A stretch of DNA of 36,901 bases. It comes from Chitinophagales bacterium. Lineage in GTDB: Bacteria; Bacteroidota; Bacteroidia; Chitinophagales; UBA2359. Position 1 is the stretch's first letter. The number at the start of each line of letters is the position of its first letter. The position numbers and the translations under genes were made by a program. Under the pieces are notes generated by a model. That model was not told the origin of the DNA. It ran no database searches and worked only from the letters and a program-made list of their open reading frames with translations. Positions 25,102-34,100 of this stretch are shown one piece after another. Location of the stretch: positions 1-36,901 of the forward strand of contig JAHDDV010000013.1 of NCBI GenBank assembly GCA_020629205.1, read 5' to 3'.

Positions 25102-28100
25102 ATGAAAAGATTCTTACCCCGGATCTGCATGCTGATATTCTGCTTTGTCAGCACTACCCCAATGCTTTTTGCTCAAATCTCCGGAACAGTTTTCGCAGAT
25201 CTAGATGCCAGTGGTTCCCAAACTTCAAACGAACCCGGACAATCTGGTGTTTCTGTGCTTGCATATGATGCCGCCAATCAGGAAGTAGCCTCGACTAGTT
25301 CAGCAGCAGATGGAACCTACTCGCTGGATTTGCCTTCAGGAGCCTATCGACTGGTCTTTTCCAATCTACAAGGTGCCTATCCCGGGCCTGCTGGCAATGA
25401 CTCTGGCTCCTCAGTCAGATTCATAAACAGCCCTGCATCGAATATCGATTTTGGAGTAATGCGTCCCGAGCAGTTTTGCGAGGCCAACCCAACAATTGTA
25501 ATTCCATGCTATGTCAATGGTGATCCCCTTCTCACAGAAGGAGTCGAGCCCGGCGATCAATCTGCTTTGGCCGACGTATTGGTATCTACCACTTTCAATG
25601 CTACCGGAGAGTCGCCCCTTCCTGGGCATATCGCTGTCGGAGAACAAATGGGCGCAGTTTGGGGACTTGCTTATCAGAGACAATCACAACAGCTCTTTTC
25701 AGCTGCCGTTGTTAAGCGTCACACAGGACTAGGTCCGCTAGGAACAGGAGGAATCTATATGACAGATTTTTCAGCCACCAATCCAGGTACACAATCCTTC
25801 GTAGACTTAAACACGCTGGGGATCAATACTGGGGTAGATCCGCATCAGGGCTTGACAGGGAACAAGACTGAGGCAAGTGCAGATGCGCAAACATTTGGTG
25901 AAGTCGCTAAAACCGGTTTGGGAGATATGGATATTTCCACAGATGGAAATACCTTGTACGTGCTCAATTTGAATCAACGGGAAATTGTAGCCCTTGAAAT
26001 CGGGAATCCGCCTGCAACACCAAGCTTGGCTCAGGTAAGCACTTTCGCAATCCCAAATCCTGGTTGCTCAAATGGCGATTACAGACCGTGGGCACTCAAG
26101 TACTATGCAGGCTCCTTGTACCTGGGTATGGTATGTTCCGCAGAAACATCACAATCTGCAGCAGACCTAACGGGAATTATCTATCAAATGGATCCGGCTT
26201 CTGGTGCCTTTTCTGAAGTACTTTCTTTCCCGCTGGATTACGACAAAGGTTGTACAGATCTCAACTTTGGCTGTACCTGGAATCCATGGACCGACAATAT
26301 TGCCGACCTTGTAATCGAAGGGACCAATCGACTTGTTCTTCCACAGCCGATGATCAGCGACATTGAATTTGATATCAACGGAAACATGCTGATCGGAATG
26401 ATGGACCGTACTGGTCATCAAACTGGTCGAGCCAATCTGGTACCGGGTGTGTTTGGTCTGTATAACGGATTTGCAGCTGGTGATTTGCTGAAAGCATACA
26501 ATGATAATGGAACCTACATCCTGGAAAGCAATGCCCAGGTAGGTCCCGACACAGGATGTGGTGTCGATGGAGGTCACGGTCCTGGTGGTGGTGAGTTCTT
26601 CTGCGAAGACAATTGGAATGAAGATCTTCACGAGGAAGTAGTAGTCGGAGGATTGGCCTATCTGGCTGGAACAAATGAAGTGGTTTCATCTGTTTTCGAT
26701 CCCCTGGACCAATTCCTCTTCTCTGGTGGTCTGCACTGGTACGATAATGCAACCGGTACTCAAACCGATGGCTACATGCTATATCAAAACAACGACCCAG
26801 GCACACAAGGTAAAGCCACTGGAATTGGGGATGTCGAGCTTCTCTGCGGTATCCCAGACATTCAAATAGGTAACCGTGTATGGGCTGACAGTAATGCGAA
26901 CGGAATTCAAGATGCAGGTGAGCTTGGCCTGGCCGCCGTCGAAGTCATGCTATTGGATCAGAATGGTGCAATGATTACCAGTACTACCACGAACGCTCAA
27001 GGAGAATATATATTTGATGGATTACAGCCCTTCACAACCTACATTGTAAAGGTAGAAACAGGAAGCAACGTAAACAACTTACCACCGTCTATGGCCAACA
27101 ATGCTGCCGGCCCACAGGCTGACTTGATCGACTCCGATGGAGTGACAGGAGAAATACTCAATGCTGTTTCGGCCACGATTACAACAGGTGAAGATGGAGC
27201 TAATGATCACTCCGTGGACTTCGGATTTGTTTACAATGAATGTGCAAATCTCTCCATCATGGTGGCTGTCACCTGTGAGCAAACGGTAGAAGGAGGGGAT
27301 GGAATGGCCGTGGTCACAATCACAGGTGCAGTCGAGCCGGTCATGATTCAATGGAGTAATGGTCAAACTACTGAAACAGCAACAGGCCTAAGCGCTCCAC
27401 TTGAATATTCTGTAATGGTGACTGATGCCGCGAACTGTTCTGCAACTTACGATTTCAACATGTGCGCCGCGGATTGTGATCTTGAACTTGAAATTCAAAG
27501 TGTGACTGACGTCTCTTGCAATGGAGAAAATGATGCCTCAGCTGCGCTTAATGCATCAGGCTCTGGAAGTGATATGCTAGGCTATGTCTGGTTGCGCGAC
27601 GGAACCAACATAGGCGAAATTGGTCCCAATGCTTCGGGACTTGCTGCAGGAGAATATGTAGTGACGGCTACCAATATTGCTGGATGCGAAGCTCAGGTGA
27701 GTTTCACCATTGACAATCCAAATGAATTGACAGCAGTCACTTGTGATGCAGAAGCATCAACAAGCGCTACTTCCGCAGACGGAAGCTTGACAGTATTCGT
27801 AACCGGAGGAACAGCACCATACACATACAATCTAGACGGAGAGATCTCCACAACTGGAACTTTCACAGGCCTCGCTCCCGGTAATTACACAATCAATGTA
27901 AGTGATACCAATGACTGTGTCCTGCAAACTTCCTGTACCGTCCCCGGACCTGATTGCAATCTAAGCATAGCTGTCTTTCCTATGGACACCGAAGGCTGCC
28001 AGGAAGACAATGGTTCACTTCAAATTAACTTCCAGGGTGCAGATGGTCCAGTGGATATCTACTATACAATCAACTCAGGGGCGGAACAACTTGTAGAAAG

Positions 28101-31100
28101 TGCTGTAAGCAACAACCCCTATACCATCTCCAATTTAGGTGCCGCAAACTATAGTGTTCGCGTAGCTACCGCATCCTGTGAAGCAAGCACCGAAAGCCCG
28201 GTTTCAATCTCAGGAGCAGAACCATCAGTTAGCTACGTTTCTGTCGAAGCAATGGGCGGTTCTTGTGAAGATGAAAATGGATCTATCACCATCATAGCAA
28301 ACGGCAACGCCCCCCTCTCATATTCGGTAAACGGTGGATCGACTTTCCAAACATCAAATGTCTTTGATAATCTGCCTGCAGGTGACTATCAAGTAGTAGT
28401 TGCGGATGTAAATGGCTGCGAATTGCCATACGGTGAAACCGTTTCTGTTTCAGGTGAGGCAGCAGGACTATCAGTAAGCAATGTGCAAGTACAGCATGTT
28501 TTCTGTGCTGGTGATGCAGACGGTAAGATCACGTTGTCAATATCTGGTGGCACACCACCCTATGAACTCTCCAGCGACGGAGGCCAGACCTTCCAGCTGT
28601 CAGATAACTTTAACAACCTTGAGGCGGGTTACTACGAGCTAGTGGTAATGGACGCTACTGGTTGCCAGATATCGGCAGGCTTCGCTGAAGTGGAAGGCCC
28701 TGCTGTGCCACTCGAAGTACTTGATGTAACGGTTACAGACGTCGATTGCTTTGGCGGAGGAAATGGAACACTGACAGTGATCGCTACAGGTGGAACCGAG
28801 CCTTATGAATACTCTCTTGATGCGGGAGATCACTTCCTTGATGTTAGCTTCGTAGAAAATCTGGGTATGGGGACCTACGATATCCTCGTTAGAGATGCCA
28901 ACTATTGTACCGCTACCTGGCCAGTGACAGTACAGATCGGAGGAGATCCGATGATGATTTCAGATGTCATCTTTGAAGACGTTCCCTGTGGTGGATCTGC
29001 AACCACTACCATGACCATTGAGGCCTCTGGCGGATTCGGGGATTTGCTATATTCAATTGATGAAGGAAATACGTATCAAACCTCGAATGTTTTCGATGAT
29101 GTTTCCGCAGGTTCCTACTTGGTATATATAAAAGATCAGAATGATTGCCCCTTGGCTTTTGGACCACCTGTGATTGTAGGTGGAGGTGACGAGAATTTTC
29201 GAATTGCAAATGTGTCCTACACGCAAGTACTTTGCACTGGCGCCAATGATGCATCAATTACCATCACCGGAGATGGAGGGGTTCCGCCATACATGTTCTC
29301 AATTGACAACGGAGAAACATATCAGGAAAGCAACCTTTTCGAAAATCTGGAGCCTGGTATCTACATGGCAGTATTGGAAGACGCTAACGGTTGTATGACG
29401 GGCTATGATGAACTAATCGAAATAACAGAGCCTCCAATTCCGCTTCAAGTAATGACCCTTGATAAAGACAACGTATCTTGCCCCGGAGAACAGGATGGTC
29501 TGATCCATGTTTCAGCCATCGGGGGGATTGAGCCCTATTCTTTTAGTATTAATGGGGGAAATACATTTGAAGACTCAGGGATTTTTGAAAACCTGGCAGG
29601 AGGTGACTACATCGTAATCATCAATGACGCAAACGGCTGTAGCATCACCTTTGAAGATGCGGTGGTGATAGAAGAAGCCCCTGAACTTATGATTGGAGAA
29701 GTCCAATCGGAGGATGCACGATGCCAGGGAGAATTCAATGGCTCGATTGTAATCTTTGCAGCAGGTGGAACAGGGCAGCTATTGTACTCTATTGACGGTG
29801 GTGCCATCTACCAGACTTCTGGAACTTTCCAAAACTTGCCTGCCGGCGATTACGAAATAATTGTAAAGGATGAAAATGACTGTATCGCTAATTACAACAG
29901 TACAGTATCCATAGCCGAAGCGCCTGAACTCTTAATGACATATGTGAGCACAGATGTCACCAACTGTGACGGCAACAACGGTACAATCAGCGTCGAAGCA
30001 AGTGGAGGATTGCCTCCATATCAATACACAATCGACAATCGAGAGACTTTCCAGGACACTGGGGAGTATACCGGTCTTGAGGCTGGTGTCTATATCGTCG
30101 ATATTGTTGATGCCAATGGTTGCTCGGTGGAGGATGAAGCAGTTGTTATTAATGATCCTGCTGATTTTGAAATAGTCTTTGTTGACTACGAAGACCTATC
30201 GCTGTGTGGAGCAGATGATGGTTGGTTAACCATCTACACCTCTGGAGGAGAACTACCCTTGGAATTTTCGATTGACGGTGGTCAGACATATTCTCTTGGG
30301 AATGAATTTACCAACTTGCCAATTGGCGATTACGAGATTCATGTCAAAGATGCTTTGGGCTGTTCCAAAATGGGTGGACTAATAACTATCACTGGGCCTA
30401 CCGATATCAATATAATCGATATAGATACAAGTGATCCTACCTGCTTTGATGCGGACAATGGATCTATCATCATCACAGCTGAAGGAGGAGATTTTCCATT
30501 AGAATATTCTATCGATGGAGGTCAAAGTCATCAGTACAGTAATGTATTTGAAAACGTAGCTCCCGGAGACTACCAAATCATAGTGCGTTCTGGATTCTCA
30601 TGTTCCACCGATGGACCAGCTTTGACGCTCACAGCGCCTCCTGCAATTGAAGTTATGTCTACTATCGGTAGAAACATCAGCTGCAACGGAGATAGCGATG
30701 GACAAATTACTATCCTTGCAGGAGGTGGTGCAACACAACTCTACTACTCCATAGATAACGGCGAAATCTTCTCCACAGGTAACACCTTCTCCAATCTGCA
30801 ACCTGGCATCTACCAGCTGCTTGTTCGGGACGAGAATGGCTGCTTTGCAGATTATTCAGAAGTTATCGAGATTTCTGAACCTGCGCAGTTAGAAGTCATT
30901 GTAGAAGAAACAAATCCAACGACCTGTGGTGGCTCGGATGGACAAATAGAAATCAACGTAGTCGGCGGCACTCCCGGTTACAGCTACTCGATTGATGGAG
31001 GAGCCCACTTTGCTCAGGAGAGCATTATCAGCGGCCTGATTGCTGGGACCTACTCAGTAGTGGTTCGTGACCAAAACGGTTGCCATTTCTTTGATACTGA

Positions 31101-34100
31101 TCTTACCATCCTGGAAGAGCCGGAAGAAATTCACATCGTAGCAGTCCTTGCTGAGGATGTTGATTGCCAGGGTGGAGACAATGGCTCTATCTCGATTTAC
31201 GCTGCTGGTGGAACAGGAGTCCTCCTGTACTCTGTAGATGGAGGCTTAAATTATAGCACTGACAATGTATTTGAAGGATTGGCAATTGGGCAATACGATG
31301 TAGTAGTTTCTGATCAAGCGCAATGTGCCGTGGAATACCCTACTCCAATTGTGATTGGAGACCCTACTTCCTCCATAGTAATCGCATCCGTAACATCTAC
31401 CAATGTAAACTGTTATGGCGAAAACTCAGGAACAATCACAATAGAAGCCTCAGGTGGTACTGGTTCTCTAGGCTATTCAATTGACGGTGGAATAACCTTC
31501 CATATAGTACAAAACGAATTTACAAACTTAGAGGCAGGCCTATACTCAGTAGTTGTAAGGGATGCCAATGCGTGTACAACCACCTGGAATCAAATTATCA
31601 ACCTTGCGCAACCAGAAGATCTTCTACTTACTGTTGCTTCACAAACAGATATTCCTTGTCATGACATGGATACCGGTGAGATTGTGCTAAACGTAATTGG
31701 CGGTGTGCCTCCATATCAGTACTCCATTGATGATGGATTGACTTATCAGGACTCACCAGTCTTTACCGGCCTTGCAGAGGGAATCTATTATGCAGAGACC
31801 TTGGATGCCAATGCTTGTAACTTCGGAGAACCCACGCCTGTCTCGATTGTCGCACCGCTGCAACTTCAAGTTTTGGATGTTATGACTGCCAATCAACAAT
31901 GCGCAGGCGGCGACTCTGGGACTATAGAAATAATTGCTGGTGGCGGTTTCGGCGATATATCCTATTCAATTGACGGTGGGGCAACATTCACAACAAGTCC
32001 CGTCTTCAACAACCTTGCTGCTGGAACATACAACGTGATTGTTCGCGATGAAAATAACTGCACCGATCAGGAGGATAACATAAATCTACAAGCCGCTGAG
32101 ACACTGGAAATTGCCAGTCTATTTGTGGAAGATATCACCGATTGCGATCAGGCGAATGGCGCAATCAGTTTTGTCGCCACAGGCGGTACTGGTGCCATTC
32201 AATATTCAATTGATGGTGGATCCTCTCTGTCCTTTGAGCCAACTTTTACTGGCCTTGCAGCAGGTACTTACCAACCACTGATTGTAGATGAAAACGGATG
32301 CACAAGTCAAGCAAGCCTGACAACGATTGAAGGAATCAATCCAGTTGAATTCGTCGATGTACTTTCTACAGCAACCTCAGTTTGTGGAGGCAATGACGGA
32401 CAAATTACCATTCTTGCGCAAGCAGGAAGCTCCAATCTGGAGTATTCTATTGATGGTGGTCAAACCTATTCTACTTCGAGTGCTTTCAGCAATCTTGCAG
32501 AAGGCGCATACAATATTATGGTGCGAGATGATAACAATTGCACAACAGCATACGGTAATCCTATTGTAGTAACCTCTCCTCCAACAATCTTTGTGTCAAA
32601 TGTAACCACGACTGATGCATCTTGTGCAAACGCAAATAATGGTCAGTTGGAGATCTCAGCAGCTGGTGGAACAACAACACTCGAATACTCCATAGATGGA
32701 GGAATATCATGGCAATTGTCAAATATCTTTGATGATTTGGCAGTTGGAGCCTATTCCATCATGGTGAGAAGCGGAAACGATTGCATGATCGTCCATGACG
32801 AAGAAGCCACAATTCAAGAGCCATCAGAAATATTAGTACCACAAGTAGATATTACTGAAGCCACTTGTAGCAGCTCGGCTGATGGGGCTATTGCAATCTT
32901 CGCAATCGGAGGAACTGGATCTCTCTCTTACTCAATAGATGATGGAGCTAACTTCTCCCTGAGCTCCTCATTTACTGGATTACCTGCTGGTGCTTATCAA
33001 GTGGTAGTCCAGGACGAAACGGGTTGCCAGTCAACTCAAACAGCTGTTAGCCTTACTGGTGAAGCAGCACCAAACATTACGGCACTGGTTGCGCAACCGG
33101 CTTGCGGTCAAACCAAAGGACAAATTCAAATGAGTGTAGATGGAGACAATGGACCATACTATTACTCGATCGACTTTGGAAACAACTATCAGCTTGATCC
33201 AAATATTCTCGTAGATCCAGGCTCATACACCGTCTGGGTAAGAGATCAAAATGGATGCGTACATCAGCTGGAAATAGGTGCTATAGATATCGAATTGGCC
33301 GACAACTGCGCTTCGATTGGTGATACCGTTTTCGAAGACCTAAACGGAAATGGAGTTCAAGATCCAGGAGAACCAGGTATTCCAGGCGTCGTTGTTGTTT
33401 TGTACGATCAAGACAACAACCTGATCGGAACACAAACAACAGACGAAAATGGAAACTACCTCTTCGACAATCTTGCACCAAATACCTACACCGTAGATCT
33501 TAACGATGCCACCCTTCCAAATGGTTTTGAGCTTTCCACTCCTGGACAGTTTGTGGTAGATCTATCTGAAGGAGAACAGTATCTGGATGCAGACTTTGGG
33601 ATCTATGATCCATCCTGCATCGAAGGATTCGTATTCTTCGACCTCAATGGAAACGGGATACAGGATCCAGAAGATGTGGCATACATAGGCGAACTTGTGG
33701 CTCAGCCAGGTGGAGGGGCAACAGTCAATCTACTAGACGCCGATGGAAATCTGATTTCAACAACAATTACTTCCGACGGAACCTACGAATTCTGTGGCCT
33801 GGCTCCAGGCCAATACACAGTCGAACTCATAGCTCCTGATGGGACAGAAATTACGACAGGAGGCTCTAGCACGGTGACCGTACAATCAGGAGAAAACACT
33901 ACGGTAGATTTTGGGCTTGCTCCAATCAATACCCTTATTGCTAATGACGACTCCGCATCAACCGATTTCGAAACACCAATCACTATTGTGGTGACAGGCA
34001 ATGACCTGGATCCTAATGGAGATGACTTCACAATTACCGATTATACACAACCGCAAAATGGAACGGTCTCTGAAAACGAAGATGGAACTTTGACCTATAC

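Noticed and set aside
13750-33300. Regular periodic repeats that might suggest a CRISPR array
   Set aside because: The period is about 240 bases, the units are translated and drift like protein repeats, and there are no short identical direct repeats with spacers or cas genes.
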